Origin: a bacterium
GTDB taxonomy: Bacteria; UBP18; UBA7526
Assembly: GCA_030619985.1 (NCBI GenBank)
Contig: JAUXAI010000015.1
Location: 1-18,923, forward strand
Length of the DNA: 18,923 bases
Reading direction: 5' to 3'
Shown piece after piece: positions 1 through 7,522 of this stretch. Numbering within the stretch: the stretch's first letter is position 1; each line of letters starts with the position of its first letter. The notes under the pieces were generated by a model, which saw only the letters and a program-made list of their open reading frames with translations, was not told the origin of the DNA and ran no database searches. A program made the position numbers and the translations under genes.

Positions 1-91
1 AAAATTCCAATGTCCAAAACTATTGTTTGTGATTTCGGCCATTTGGTCATTGTATATTGTTTGTGATTTGTAATTTGTATATTGGAATTTT
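1..91. repeat. 11-bp inverted repeat framing AT-rich direct repeats upstream of pta
   Basis: Bases 1-11 (AAAATTCCAAT) are the exact reverse complement of 81-91. Inside lies a perfect 15-base direct repeat (TATTGTTTGTGATTT) at 21-35 and 55-69, and variants of the word TTTGTATATTG recur. The rest of the gap up to pta (92-115) holds only the pta Shine-Dalgarno. A -10-like TATATT lies at 78-83 but has no convincing -35, so I do not call a promoter. The element could be a small palindromic intergenic repeat or the end of a larger one cut by the window edge. Confidence 0.6.
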
Positions 92-115
92 AAGTTTATG
101 CAGCAGGGGTAGATG

Positions 116-1105
116 ATGGATTTATTAGAAGAGATTAGAGACAGGGCGAAGAAGAGTCCTAAAAGAATTGTTCTTCCTGAGGGAGAGGAAGAGAGGACCA
201 TTAGGGCAACGGCAGAGATTCTAAAGGAGGGCATAGCAAAGATAATCCTTTTGGGTGAAGAGATAAAGATAAAAGATAAGGCTCAATCTCTAAAGATAGA
301 CATTGGAAAAATAAGAATTATTGAACCAAAGAAATCAGAGAAGTTGGAAGGATATACTAACACTTACTGTGAAATAAGAAAAGAGAAGGGAATAAGCAAG
401 GATGAGGCTCTTTCTGTTATGAAGGAGCCTCTCTTTTATGGAGTCATGATGGTTAAGAAAGGGGAGGGAGATGGTTCGGTATCCGGAGCAATCCATACTA
501 CAGCGGAAACCATAAGGCCTGCCCTACAGATTATAAAGACTGCTCCCGGAGTGAAGAAGGTATCAAGTTCCTTTCTTATGATTTTAAAAGATAGGAAATT
601 TGGGGAGGACGGGGCATTGATTTTTGCTGACTGCGCCATCCTGCCTAGTCCGAATGAGGAGGAATTGGCAGATATCGCCATTGCTTCTGCCAAGACAGTA
701 AAGGATTTGATGGGCTGTGAACCGAGAGTGGCCATGCTCTCCTTCTCTACTAAGGGAAGCGCCAAGCATAAATTAGTGGATGAAGTAGTAAAGGCAACAG
801 AAATAGTCAAAGAGAAAGCGCCTGAGCTTTTGGTCGATGGGGAGCTACAGGTAGATGCTGCTTTGATCCCAGAGGTGGCATCTCAAAAGGCTCCCAAGAG
901 TCCTATCGCGGGAAAGGCAAATGTTTTAATCTTTCCTGACCTAAACTCTGCAAATATTGGTTATAAATTGGTCCAGAGATTGGCTGGTACCCAGGCCATC
1001 GGCCCCATTTTGCAGGGACTGGCAAGGCCAGTGAACGATCTCTCCCGGGGCTGTAGTGTTGAAGATATTATTAATCTGGTAGCCATTACCTCTCTTCAAG
1101 CTTGA
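116..1105 (+). CDS. pta: Phosphate acetyltransferase (Pta, short form)
   Basis: This cytoplasmic enzyme interconverts acetyl-CoA plus phosphate and acetyl phosphate plus CoA. It normally works with acetate kinase to make ATP or to feed acetate into acetyl-CoA. The 329-residue product is the usual length of the single-domain PTA/PTB family. Family blocks are visible: IVLPEGEEERT near residue 18, GSVSGAIHTTAETIRP near 120, and a C-terminal block running from NVLIFPDLNSANIGYKL through ARPVNDLSRGCS, which belongs to the phosphate/CoA-binding end of the enzyme. Two ATGs stand in tandem at 113 and 116. I chose 116 because the AGGGG at 105-109 is 6 nt from it but only 3 nt from 113, and MDLLEEIR matches typical Pta starts. 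No acetate kinase gene is visible in the 112 upstream bases. The stop codon overlaps the -35 of the next promoter. Confidence 0.95.
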   Translation: MDLLEEIRDRAKKSPKRIVLPEGEEERTIRATAEILKEGIAKIILLGEEIKIKDKAQSLKIDIGKIRIIEPKKSEKLEGYTNTYCEIRKEKGISKDEALSVMKEPLFYGVMMVKKGEGDGSVSGAIHTTAETIRPALQIIKTAPGVKKVSSSFLMILKDRKFGEDGALIFADCAILPSPNEEELADIAIASAKTVKDLMGCEPRVAMLSFSTKGSAKHKLVDEVVKATEIVKEKAPELLVDGELQVDAALIPEVASQKAPKSPIAGKANVLIFPDLNSANIGYKLVQRLAGTQAIGPILQGLARPVNDLSRGCSVEDIINLVAITSLQA

Positions 1106-1129
1106 CAAATTTCTTTATTCTGTTAGAAT
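1102..1129 (+). promoter_or_regulatory. Sigma-70-type promoter for rpmF-plsX-fab genes
   Basis: TTGACA at 1102-1107 is a perfect -35. A 16-nt spacer is followed by TAGAAT at 1124-1129 (5 of 6 matches to TATAAT), preceded by TG at 1121-1122, which makes an extended -10. Transcription would start near 1136, leaving only about 20 nt before the ATG at 1156. The -35 overlaps the TGA of pta, so pta and the lipid cluster can be driven separately. It is the best promoter match that I see in the window. Confidence 0.75.
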
Positions 1130-1155
1130 GACAAAACGATCTAAGGGGAGTGAAT

Positions 1156-1464
1156 ATGAATAAAAGAACAATCATAACAGGTACTTTATTGCTAGCGGTA
1201 GGAATAATTATTTTCAGCTTTAAAGAAAAGTATTTGGATGGAATGGACCTTCTGAAGGGCATGGCTGTTATCTTGCAGCTGCCCAAGAGGAGGCATTCCA
1301 AGTCGAGAAGGGATAAGAGAAGGGCGCAGTGGAAGATAAAAAGCCCTAACCTATCCCGCTGTCCTCAGTGTGGGGCTCCAAAACTTCCCCATAGGGTATG
1401 TCCAGAGTGCGGCTACTATGAGGGAAGGGAGATCATCCCTCCCAAGAAGAAGGAGAAGAAGTGA
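1156..1464 (+). CDS. rpmF: Ribosomal protein L32 in frame with an N-terminal transmembrane segment
   Basis: The C-terminal ~60 residues are bL32, a zinc-ribbon protein of the large ribosomal subunit. They contain the basic block PKRRHSKSRRDKRRAQWK and four zinc-ligand cysteines in two CxxC pairs (C69/C72 and C82/C85, numbered from 1156). L32 is normally about 57-60 residues, but this open frame gives 102. The first ~40 residues carry a hydrophobic stretch (about residues 5-23, TIITGTLLLAVGIIIFSF) that looks like a membrane segment. The ATG at 1156 has a good Shine-Dalgarno (GGGGAG, 1145-1150, 5-nt spacing) just after a strong promoter. An internal ATG at 1261 would give MAVILQLPKRRH. That resembles the usual MAVPKRR start with four extra residues, but its GAAGGG at 1254-1259 is only 1 nt away. 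A TTG at 1273 (MQLPKRRH) has 13-nt spacing. L32 may therefore start internally, with the upstream part a separate or vestigial small membrane ORF. The DUF177/YceD gene that often precedes rpmF is absent. plsX overlaps by GTGA. Confidence 0.8.
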   Translation: MNKRTIITGTLLLAVGIIIFSFKEKYLDGMDLLKGMAVILQLPKRRHSKSRRDKRRAQWKIKSPNLSRCPQCGAPKLPHRVCPECGYYEGREIIPPKKKEKK

Positions 1465-2459
1465 GGGTTGCCCTGGATGCCATGGGAGGGGATAGGGCTC
1501 CGGGAATAATAGTTGAGGGAGCCATCCAGGCTCTAAGAGAATACAGAGATTTAGAAGTAATCCTGGTTGGGGATGAGAAGAAAGTAAAGAGGGAGTTATC
1601 TAAATATCGTATTAAAGGACTTCCCCTTTCTATTATTCACGCTTCTCAGGTAGTGGAGATGGATGAGCTGCCCACCAGTGCTCTACGTGAGAAGAAGGAC
1701 TCCTCCATTATGGTGGCTGCCAGATTAGTGAAAGAGAGGAAGGCACAGGCCATCGTCTCTGCTGGGAATACCGGGGCGGCCATGGTGGCTACTAAGGTCG
1801 TCTTAGGAACGTTAGAGGGGATAGAGAGGCCAGCCATTGCCATCTTAACGCCTCACATATACGGGGTCTCAATACTGACCGATGTGGGAGCGAATGTGGA
1901 CTGTAAACCCCAGCATCTTCTCCAGTTCGCCATCATGGGAAATACCTATGCTAAAGAGATCTTAAGAATAGAAAAACCTAAGGTTGGGCTTTTGAGCGTG
2001 GGAAAGGAGAAGATCAAGGGAAATGAGTTAACCAAGGCCACCTACGACCTATTAGCAAAAACTTCTCTAAACTTTATTGGAAATGTTGAGGGAAGGGATA
2101 TCTTCAATGGCTCTGTGGATGTCATCGTCTGTGATGGCTTTATCGGCAATATTGTTTTGAAAACTGGGGAAAGTCTGGCAGAGACCATGCAGGGAATGCT
2201 TAAGAAGGAAATCACCAAGAATTTTTTGCGCAAACTTGGTGCTTTACTATCAATGGGAGCCTACCGGGCATTGAAAAAGAGGTTTGATTACTCAGAGTAT
2301 GGAGGAGCGCCACTCTTGGGGATCAATGGGGTATGCATCATAACCCATGGCGGGGCCCCCACCTTAGCGATAAAGAATGCTTTAAGAGTAGCGGGTGAAT
2401 TCATTAACCATAAAGTGAATGCCCACATTATAGAGGCAGTTAAGAGAGAGAAAATATGA
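1461..2459 (+). CDS. plsX: Phosphate acyltransferase PlsX
   Basis: PlsX is a soluble, membrane-associated enzyme that converts acyl-ACP plus phosphate to acyl phosphate. Acyl phosphate is the donor used by PlsY for the first step of phosphatidic acid synthesis. The 332-residue length is normal for the family. Recognisable blocks are the start RVALDAMGGDRAPG, the central ILTDVGANVDCKP (around residue 136), VDVIVCDGFIGNIVLKT (around 220), and the C-terminal EYGGAPLLGINGVCIITHG. The start is a GTG at 1461 that overlaps the L32 stop (GTGA), with AAGGAG at 1450-1455 and 5-nt spacing inside the rpmF tail. Gene order rpmF-plsX-fabH-fabD-fabG-acpP is the widespread lipid cluster, so the identity is secure. 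Confidence 0.96.
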   Translation: MRVALDAMGGDRAPGIIVEGAIQALREYRDLEVILVGDEKKVKRELSKYRIKGLPLSIIHASQVVEMDELPTSALREKKDSSIMVAARLVKERKAQAIVSAGNTGAAMVATKVVLGTLEGIERPAIAILTPHIYGVSILTDVGANVDCKPQHLLQFAIMGNTYAKEILRIEKPKVGLLSVGKEKIKGNELTKATYDLLAKTSLNFIGNVEGRDIFNGSVDVIVCDGFIGNIVLKTGESLAETMQGMLKKEITKNFLRKLGALLSMGAYRALKKRFDYSEYGGAPLLGINGVCIITHGGAPTLAIKNALRVAGEFINHKVNAHIIEAVKREKI

Positions 2460-3436
2460 GGTCGGCTAAAATTGTCGGTGTTGGCTCTTATGCCCCACCA
2501 AAGGTGTTGACTAATAAAGACCTAGAGAAGATGGTCGATACCTCTAATGAGTGGATCATAGAGAGAACGGGGATAAGGGAACGCCATATCGCAGATGATA
2601 AGACAGCAACCTCGGATATTGGTCTTGAAGCAGCCAGAAGGGCCTTAGAAGATGCTAGGATAAACCCAGAGGAACTGGACTTAATTATTGTCGCTACCGT
2701 TACTCCAGATTTCATCTTCCCCGCTACTGCTTGCCTCATTCAGGATAGATTGGGAGCAAAGAAGGCAGCGGCCTTTGATCTGGAGGCCGCCTGCTCTGGT
2801 TTCATATATGGCCTCTCTGTTGCCCGAGGTTTCATCGCCTCTGGGGAGTATGATACCATCCTGGTCATTGCCTCTGAGGCTCTAACCAAGATCACGGACT
2901 GGGAGGATCGTGCTACCTGTGTTCTCTTCGGTGATGGGGCGGGGGCGGCAATATTAAAACCGGCTGAAGAGGGCCAGGGGATCCTTTCCAGTTACTTAAG
3001 GGCAGATGGAGGAAACTGGGACCTCCTCCGGGTACCGGCTGGGGGTTCACGCCTTCCAGCCACCCATGATTCCATAGACAAAAGACTCCATTACATGAAG
3101 ATGGAGGGGAATAAGGTCTTCAAGATTGCGGTACAGTCTATGACTGAGGCCGCAATTGAAGGATTGAAGAGGGCAAAGATAAAAATAAAAGATCTTTCTC
3201 TGCTCATTACCCATCAGGCAAACGCAAGGATCATCAATGCCGTAGCCAAGAGGCTGGGTCTTCCTCCGGAGAAGGTCTACATTAATCTCGATAGATATGG
3301 TAATACCTCCGCGGCTTCTATTCCCCTTGCTTTGGATGAGGCGGTGAAGAAGGGAAAAATAAAGAAGGGAGACCTGGTTATTTTAGTGGCCTTCGGTGGC
3401 GGCTTCACCTGGGCCTCTGCGGTTATAAAATGGTAA
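2456..3436 (+). CDS. fabH: Beta-ketoacyl-ACP synthase III (FabH)
   Basis: FabH starts fatty-acid synthesis by condensing a short acyl-CoA, usually acetyl-CoA, with malonyl-ACP to give acetoacetyl-ACP and CO2. The 326-residue protein is full length and has the complete catalytic triad: Cys113 in AACSGF, His253 in ITHQANAR, and Asn283 in YGNTSAAS. The thiolase-like fold is also suggested by the N-terminal NEWIIERTGIRERH block, which is typical of FabH. The ATG at 2456 overlaps the plsX stop as ATGA and has only a weak purine-rich stretch upstream, so translation is probably coupled to plsX. Substrate preference (straight or branched primers) cannot be read from the sequence. Confidence 0.97.
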   Translation: MRSAKIVGVGSYAPPKVLTNKDLEKMVDTSNEWIIERTGIRERHIADDKTATSDIGLEAARRALEDARINPEELDLIIVATVTPDFIFPATACLIQDRLGAKKAAAFDLEAACSGFIYGLSVARGFIASGEYDTILVIASEALTKITDWEDRATCVLFGDGAGAAILKPAEEGQGILSSYLRADGGNWDLLRVPAGGSRLPATHDSIDKRLHYMKMEGNKVFKIAVQSMTEAAIEGLKRAKIKIKDLSLLITHQANARIINAVAKRLGLPPEKVYINLDRYGNTSAASIPLALDEAVKKGKIKKGDLVILVAFGGGFTWASAVIKW

Positions 3437-4365
3437 GATTAGTATTCTTATTTCCGGGTCAGGGTTCGCAGGAAGTGGGTATGGGGAAGGAGCTATATGA
3501 CAACTTCCCTAAAGCAAAGGAAGTATTCCAGAGGGCAGATGCGGTCTTGGGAATAGGTTTGACAAGACTAATCTTCGAAGGCCCAGAAGAAGAATTAAAA
3601 GAGACCATAAATGCTCAGCCAGCCATATTTACAGTAAGTGTAGCATGTTATGAAATATTGAAGGAAAAAGTGATAATTCCAGAGGTTACTGCTGGACACA
3701 GTCTTGGTGAGTACTCTGCTTTAGTAGCCAGTGGAGCAATAGACTTTGAAAATGGATTAAGATTGGTGAGGAAGAGGGGAGAGTTCATGCACCAAGCAGC
3801 AACAGAACACCCCGGTGGAATGGCAGCCATCATCGGACTGGATATTAAAAAAGTGGAGGAGATATGCAGGAAAGTCTCTTCCTTTGGAATAGTAGTCATC
3901 GCTAATCTGAACTCTCCTGGCCAGGTAATCATCTCTGGTGAGAAGAAAGGGATCGAAGAAGCAGTTAGACTGGCGGAAGAGGCGGGAGCGAAGAGGGCCA
4001 TTCCCCTAAAGGTCTCTGGAGCCTGGCACTCCCCCTTAATGGAACCGGCAAAAGAGAGGTTGGCCCAAGAGATTGAGAGAACCGATTTTATTGAGCCTAA
4101 AATTCCTTTGGTGGCCAATGTAAGTGCTGATTATGTTAGAGATGCGGGAAATATAAGGAAGGCCCTCATCGATCAGGTATGTGGGGTTGTCCACTGGGAA
4201 GACTCCATGAAGAGGATAATTGGGGATGGCTTCCATACCTTTATAGAGGTTGGTCCAGGAAAGGTCCTAAGCGGTCTTTTGAAAAGGATAAATAGGGAAG
4301 TAGAGGTTCGCAATGTCGGAGATAAGGCAAGCCTGGAAGAAACAATAAGAGCATTAAAGGAGTAA
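3430..4365 (+). CDS. fabD: Malonyl-CoA:ACP transacylase (FabD)
   Basis: FabD moves malonyl groups from CoA to acyl carrier protein and so supplies the extender for FabH and FabF. The 311 residues include the N-terminal FPGQGSQ, the nucleophile Ser91 in GHSLGEYSA, and the partner His200 in GAWHSPLM. The C-terminal VGPGKVLSGL block closes the domain. The ATG at 3430 lies inside the end of fabH, overlapping it by 7 nt, and gives MVRLVFLFPGQGSQ, the normal family start. No independent promoter is visible. An acyltransferase domain of a polyketide synthase would look similar, but the stand-alone size and neighbours fit FabD. Confidence 0.96.
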   Translation: MVRLVFLFPGQGSQEVGMGKELYDNFPKAKEVFQRADAVLGIGLTRLIFEGPEEELKETINAQPAIFTVSVACYEILKEKVIIPEVTAGHSLGEYSALVASGAIDFENGLRLVRKRGEFMHQAATEHPGGMAAIIGLDIKKVEEICRKVSSFGIVVIANLNSPGQVIISGEKKGIEEAVRLAEEAGAKRAIPLKVSGAWHSPLMEPAKERLAQEIERTDFIEPKIPLVANVSADYVRDAGNIRKALIDQVCGVVHWEDSMKRIIGDGFHTFIEVGPGKVLSGLLKRINREVEVRNVGDKASLEETIRALKE

Positions 4366-4370
4366 AGGAG

Positions 4371-5111
4371 ATGAGATTGAAGGATAGGGTGGCCCTGGTT
4401 ACTGGAGGAGGAAGGGGGATCGGAAAAGCCATCGCCCTTGCTCTGGCTAAAGAGGGGGCAGATATCGTGGCCTGTGATATTAACCTGGAGAACTTAAAGG
4501 AAGTGGCAGCTGAAGTAGAAAAAATGGGAAGGAAAATTCTCATTTTGAAGGCTGATGTCTCTAAGGTAAGTGAAGTGGAAGAGATGGTGAAAAAAGCACT
4601 TGACAAATTCACTAAAATTGATATATTAGTAAACAATGCTGGGATTACCCGGGATAACCTCATCGTCAGGATGAGCGAAGAAGAGTGGGACCAGGTCCTG
4701 GATATCAATCTAAAAGGGGCCTTTAATTGTTTAAAGGCGGTTGCTCGGCCCATGATGAAGCAGAGGTCGGGCAGGATAATCAACATCGCCTCGGTAGTGG
4801 GGATGATGGGAAATCCGGGTCAGGCGAACTATGCTGCCTCCAAGGCCGGGATCATCGGTTTAACAAAATCAGCAGCCAAGGAACTCGCCTCCCGGGGAAT
4901 AAATGTCAATGCCATTGCCCCAGGATTCATAAAGACCGCTATGACCGAGGCCTTGGACGACGAGATAAAGGAGAGATTGACCAGCCAGATTCCCTTAAAA
5001 AGACTAGGGGAAGTGAAAGATGTTGCCAACCTGGTAGTTTTTTTAGCCAGCAACGATGCCAGCTATATCACCGGAGAAGTAATAAAAGTGGATGGCGGAA
5101 TGTTAATGTAA
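4371..5111 (+). CDS. fabG: 3-oxoacyl-ACP reductase (FabG)
   Basis: FabG reduces the 3-oxoacyl-ACP made by FabH or FabF to 3-hydroxyacyl-ACP with NADPH. It is a 246-residue short-chain dehydrogenase with the cofactor-binding TGGGRGIG (residues 11-18), the NNAG motif, and the catalytic Ser141, Tyr154 and Lys158 in the Y-x3-K arrangement. The C-terminal [12 protein letters not shown] is typical of FabG. The gene starts 5 nt after fabD. One AAGGAG touches the ATG directly and cannot serve as its Shine-Dalgarno, whereas AAAGGAG at 4356-4362, inside the fabD end, is 8 nt away and probably does. Confidence 0.96.
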   Translation: MRLKDRVALVTGGGRGIGKAIALALAKEGADIVACDINLENLKEVAAEVEKMGRKILILKADVSKVSEVEEMVKKALDKFTKIDILVNNAGITRDNLIVRMSEEEWDQVLDINLKGAFNCLKAVARPMMKQRSGRIINIASVVGMMGNPGQANYAASKAGIIGLTKSAAKELASRGINVNAIAPGFIKTAMTEALDDEIKERLTSQIPLKRLGEVKDVANLVVFLASNDASYITGEVIKVDGGMLM

Positions 5112-5128
5112 TAAGGAGGTGGAGAGAA

Positions 5129-5368
5129 ATGGCGATTGAGGAGAAGGTAAAGCAGATTATTGTCGATCAGTTAGGAGTGAATGCCGAAGAGGTGACGGAT
5201 GAGGCATCCTTCATCGATGATCTAGGAGCAGACTCCCTTGATACTGTGGAATTGGTCATGGCTTTAGAAGAAGAGTTTGACATCGAGATCCCGGATGAGG
5301 ATGCAGAGAAAATCACCAAGGTAGCAACGGCAATAGAATATATCAAGAAGCATTCTAAGAAAGAGTAA
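5129..5368 (+). CDS. acpP: Acyl carrier protein (AcpP)
   Basis: AcpP carries growing acyl chains on a phosphopantetheine arm attached to Ser36 of the [10 protein letters not shown] motif. The 79-residue protein is acidic and of normal length. It is preceded by TAAGGAGGT (5112-5120), a near-perfect complement to the 16S rRNA tail with 8-nt spacing. That is the strongest Shine-Dalgarno in the cluster and fits the very high level at which ACP is usually made. A longer open frame extends upstream across fabG, but the ATG at 5129 is clearly right from the protein start [11 protein letters not shown]. It is followed by a ~100-nt gap with inverted repeats before fabF. Confidence 0.97.
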   Translation: MAIEEKVKQIIVDQLGVNAEEVTDEASFIDDLGADSLDTVELVMALEEEFDIEIPDEDAEKITKVATAIEYIKKHSKKE

Positions 5369-5443
5369 CGCTAAACGCCAAGTCGCCAAAGTTTAAAATA
5401 AAAACGTCAAATTGTTTTTTATACTTTGGCGGATTATTTAGCG
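5369..5443. repeat. Nested inverted repeats between acpP and fabF
   Basis: An inner perfect 9-bp pair, CGCCAAAGT (5384-5392) and ACTTTGGCG (5423-5431), encloses a second near-pair, ATAAAAAC (5398-5405) with GTTTTTTAT (5414-5422). An outer 7-bp pair, CGCTAAA (5369-5375) and TTTAGCG (5437-5443), brackets both. The whole gap could fold into one long imperfect hairpin. No T-tract follows the stem, so it is not a classical intrinsic terminator. It may be an RNA processing or stability element that separates abundant acpP mRNA from fabF, or a repeated intergenic element. The remainder, 5444-5472, holds the fabF Shine-Dalgarno. Confidence 0.65.
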
Positions 5444-5472
5444 ATTTTGCGTTTACGCGTTAAGGAGAGAAT

Positions 5473-6750
5473 ATGGAGAGAAGGGTCACTTACGCTCCAG
5501 AGCTTCAGCGACGGCGCGTAGTTATAACTGGAATAGGTGCAATTACCCCAATAGGGAATAATGTCCCGGAGTGCTGGGAGGCCCTTTCCCAGGGTAAATC
5601 GGGAATAGAGAAGATAACTCTCTTTGATATCAGTCAATTCACTTCCCAGATAGCGGGAGAGGTGAAGGGCTTCGAGCCAGAGAAGTACATCGATAAGAAG
5701 GAAGTAAGGAGAATGGATAGGTTCGCCCAGTTTGCCATGGCAGCGACTTCTGAGGCCATCCAGGATTCAAAATTGAACCTATCCCAAGAAGATACTAAGA
5801 GGATCGGGGTCTTACTTGGTTCTGGTATCGGAGGCCTGGGAACCATTGAGAAAGAGCATAAGGTGCTTCTGGAGAAGGGCCCCAGGAGGGTCTCCCCCTT
5901 CCTCATCCCCATGCTCATCATCGATATAGCCTCTGGTCTGGTTTCCATAAAGTATGGATTGAAAGGTCCCAATAGTGCGGTAGTTACTGCCTGCGCCAGT
6001 GCTGCCCATGCCCTAGGAGACTCCTTCAAGATCATTCAGAGAGGGGATGCAGAGGCCATGGTTACCGGAGGAACAGAAGGCGCTATAACGCCTTTAGGCC
6101 TGGCTGGCTTCTGCTCCATGAAGGCCCTGTCCACACGCAACGATGACCCCCATAAGGCCTCTCGACCCTTTGATAAGGAAAGGGATGGCTTCATTATGGC
6201 AGAAGGAGCGGGGATAATAATCTTAGAATCATTGGAACATGCTAAAGCCCGAGGAGCGAAGGTCTATGCTGAGGTGGTGGGCTATGGGATGAGCGGTGAT
6301 GCCTATCATATGACCGCTCCGGCACCAGAGGGTGAGGGTGCTGCCCAGGCCATGCAGATGGCTTTAGATGATGCTCAGATGAAGCCAGAAGAGGTGGACT
6401 ATATCAATGCCCATGGGACATCAACCCTTTTAAATGATAAGTATGAGACCATGGCCATCAAGAAGGTCTTTGGTGAATATGCCAAGAAACTTCCGGTGAG
6501 TTCTACCAAGTCCATGACCGGTCATCTATTAGGAGCAGCAGGAGGGATAGAACTCATTGCCTGTCTCTTAGCTATGGAAAAGGGGATCATCCCCCCCACC
6601 ATGAATTATGAATATCCCGATCCCGAGTGTCAGGGTCTGGACTTCGTTCCTAACCAGGCCAGGAAGAAGGAGGTTAAGGTGGCCATGTCCAATTCCTTCG
6701 GCTTCGGGGGCCACAATGCGGTCTTAATCATTAAGAAACTTGAAAAGTGA
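5473..6750 (+). CDS. fabF: Beta-ketoacyl-ACP synthase II (FabF)
   Basis: FabF elongates acyl-ACP by condensing it with malonyl-ACP. The 425-residue protein has the catalytic triad of the KAS I/II family: Cys174 in TACASAAHA, His314 in NAHGTST, and His351 in [11 protein letters not shown]. The conserved C-terminal [10 protein letters not shown] is also present. The ATG at 5473 has AAGGAG at 5462-5467 with 5-nt spacing. This start adds about a dozen residues ([13 protein letters not shown]) before the usual [15 protein letters not shown] start, a small N-terminal extension, and I see no better internal start. FabF cannot be told from FabB with certainty, but length and the FabG-AcpP-FabF order favour FabF. 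rnc overlaps its stop. Confidence 0.95.
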   Translation: MERRVTYAPELQRRRVVITGIGAITPIGNNVPECWEALSQGKSGIEKITLFDISQFTSQIAGEVKGFEPEKYIDKKEVRRMDRFAQFAMAATSEAIQDSKLNLSQEDTKRIGVLLGSGIGGLGTIEKEHKVLLEKGPRRVSPFLIPMLIIDIASGLVSIKYGLKGPNSAVVTACASAAHALGDSFKIIQRGDAEAMVTGGTEGAITPLGLAGFCSMKALSTRNDDPHKASRPFDKERDGFIMAEGAGIIILESLEHAKARGAKVYAEVVGYGMSGDAYHMTAPAPEGEGAAQAMQMALDDAQMKPEEVDYINAHGTSTLLNDKYETMAIKKVFGEYAKKLPVSSTKSMTGHLLGAAGGIELIACLLAMEKGIIPPTMNYEYPDPECQGLDFVPNQARKKEVKVAMSNSFGFGGHNAVLIIKKLEK

Positions 6751-7418
6751 TAAGCTTTGGAATAAGGAATCAAAGACTTCTTAAGGAGGCCCTGACCCAC
6801 AGATCATATATTAACGAGAATAGACTGAAGGATTCAAAGGATAATGAGGAGCTGGAGTTCTTGGGGGATGCTGTCTTAGGTTTGGTGATCAGCGATTATC
6901 TCTATCGAAGATATCCTCAGTACTCCTGTGGGGAGCTATCCAAGCTAAAGGGTATCGTAGTCAGTGAACCAATACTAACCAAGCGGGCTAAGATCTTGGG
7001 AGTGGGGAAATACCTCCTCCTGGGCAAGGGAGAGGAGAGAGCGGGGGGAAGGTCTCGTTCCTCTATCCTTTCCGATGCTCTGGAGGCAATAATCGGCGCC
7101 CTTTACTTAGATCGCGGGCTGGGAGCAGCCCGCCATTTTATTTTAAAAGAATTCGGTGAGGAGATTAATTTTCTGGTTAAGGAGAAGTATCTTCAGGACT
7201 ATAAGGGCCTGTTGCAGGAGATTATTCAGGACAGGTTCAAGAGAAAGCCGAGTTATAAGGTCATTGGCCAAAGGGGCCCCCAGCATAAGAAGATCTTTAC
7301 TGTAGAGGCCAGGCTGGGTAAGAGAACTATAGGAAAGGGTAAAGGGAAGAGTAAGAAGGAGGCCGAGCAGAGAGCCGCCCAGAAAGCCTTAAAATCAGTT
7401 AACAAGTTGATAGGTTGA
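6747..7418 (+). CDS. rnc: Ribonuclease III
   Basis: RNase III cuts double-stranded RNA, notably in rRNA precursor processing. The 223 residues comprise the catalytic domain with the signature [12 protein letters not shown] (Glu34, Glu37, Asp41) and [13 protein letters not shown] (Asp110, Glu113), the usual metal-binding acidic set. A C-terminal double-stranded-RNA-binding domain follows (about 150-217, from [12 protein letters not shown] to [13 protein letters not shown]). The GTG start at 6747 overlaps the fabF stop (GTGA) and has no clear Shine-Dalgarno, so it is probably translationally coupled. The N-terminus is slightly shorter than usual. The last codons (VNKLIG and stop) are encoded by a tandem 8-bp repeat that continues into the intergenic gap, so the original gene end has probably been replaced. 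The acpP/fabF-rnc neighbourhood is common. Confidence 0.95.
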   Translation: MISFGIRNQRLLKEALTHRSYINENRLKDSKDNEELEFLGDAVLGLVISDYLYRRYPQYSCGELSKLKGIVVSEPILTKRAKILGVGKYLLLGKGEERAGGRSRSSILSDALEAIIGALYLDRGLGAARHFILKEFGEEINFLVKEKYLQDYKGLLQEIIQDRFKRKPSYKVIGQRGPQHKKIFTVEARLGKRTIGKGKGKSKKEAEQRAAQKALKSVNKLIG

Positions 7419-7437
7419 CAAGTTAATAAGTTGATAA
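7398..7437. repeat. Five tandem 8-bp units overlapping the 3' end of rnc
   Basis: Units are GTTAACAA, GTTGATAG, GTTGACAA, GTTAATAA and GTTGATAA, consensus GTTRAYAA, at 7398, 7406, 7414, 7422 and 7430. The rnc stop (7416-7418) lies in the third unit. The period of 8 is not a multiple of three, so this is not a protein-level repeat. Confidence 0.85.
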
Positions 7438-7450
7438 GTCGTCTGTTTTT

Positions 7451-7508
7451 AATCCGTGCCAATCCGTGTTTTTAGGCTAACGCGATAAGTAGTAAAAAGA
7501 AATCCGTG
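7451..7508. repeat. Three copies of AATCCGTG before the acyl-CoA dehydrogenase gene
   Basis: AATCCGTG occurs at 7451-7458, 7461-7468 and 7501-7508. The last two are followed by TTT(TT)AGG, so the third copy merges into the Shine-Dalgarno AGGAGGG (7512-7518) of the next gene. I see no convincing promoter or terminator in this gap, although a new transcription unit might begin here. Confidence 0.75.
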
Positions 7509-7522
7509 TTTAGGAGGGAAAG

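Noticed and set aside
3648-4118. Long antisense frames opposite fabD and other genes, including opposite smc (18081-18773)
   Set aside because: They mirror well-supported genes, have Ser/Leu-rich shadow compositions and lack Shine-Dalgarno sites. They arise from codon bias on the coding strand.
4727-5128. N-terminal extension of the acpP frame across fabG
   Set aside because: It is out of frame with fabG, has no similarity to any domain, and acpP has a near-perfect Shine-Dalgarno and the normal start at 5129.
5412-5440. Possible fabF promoter (TATACT at 5420-5425 or TATTTA at 5435-5440)
   Set aside because: No -35 box lies at a suitable distance from TATACT, and the TTGTTT/TATTTA pair matches only about half of the consensus. 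The bases are already explained by the inverted repeats.
7415-7453. TTGACA at 7415-7420 as the -35 of a promoter for the acyl-CoA dehydrogenase gene
   Set aside because: It is simply one unit of the 8-bp repeat, and no -10-like hexamer sits 16-18 nt downstream.
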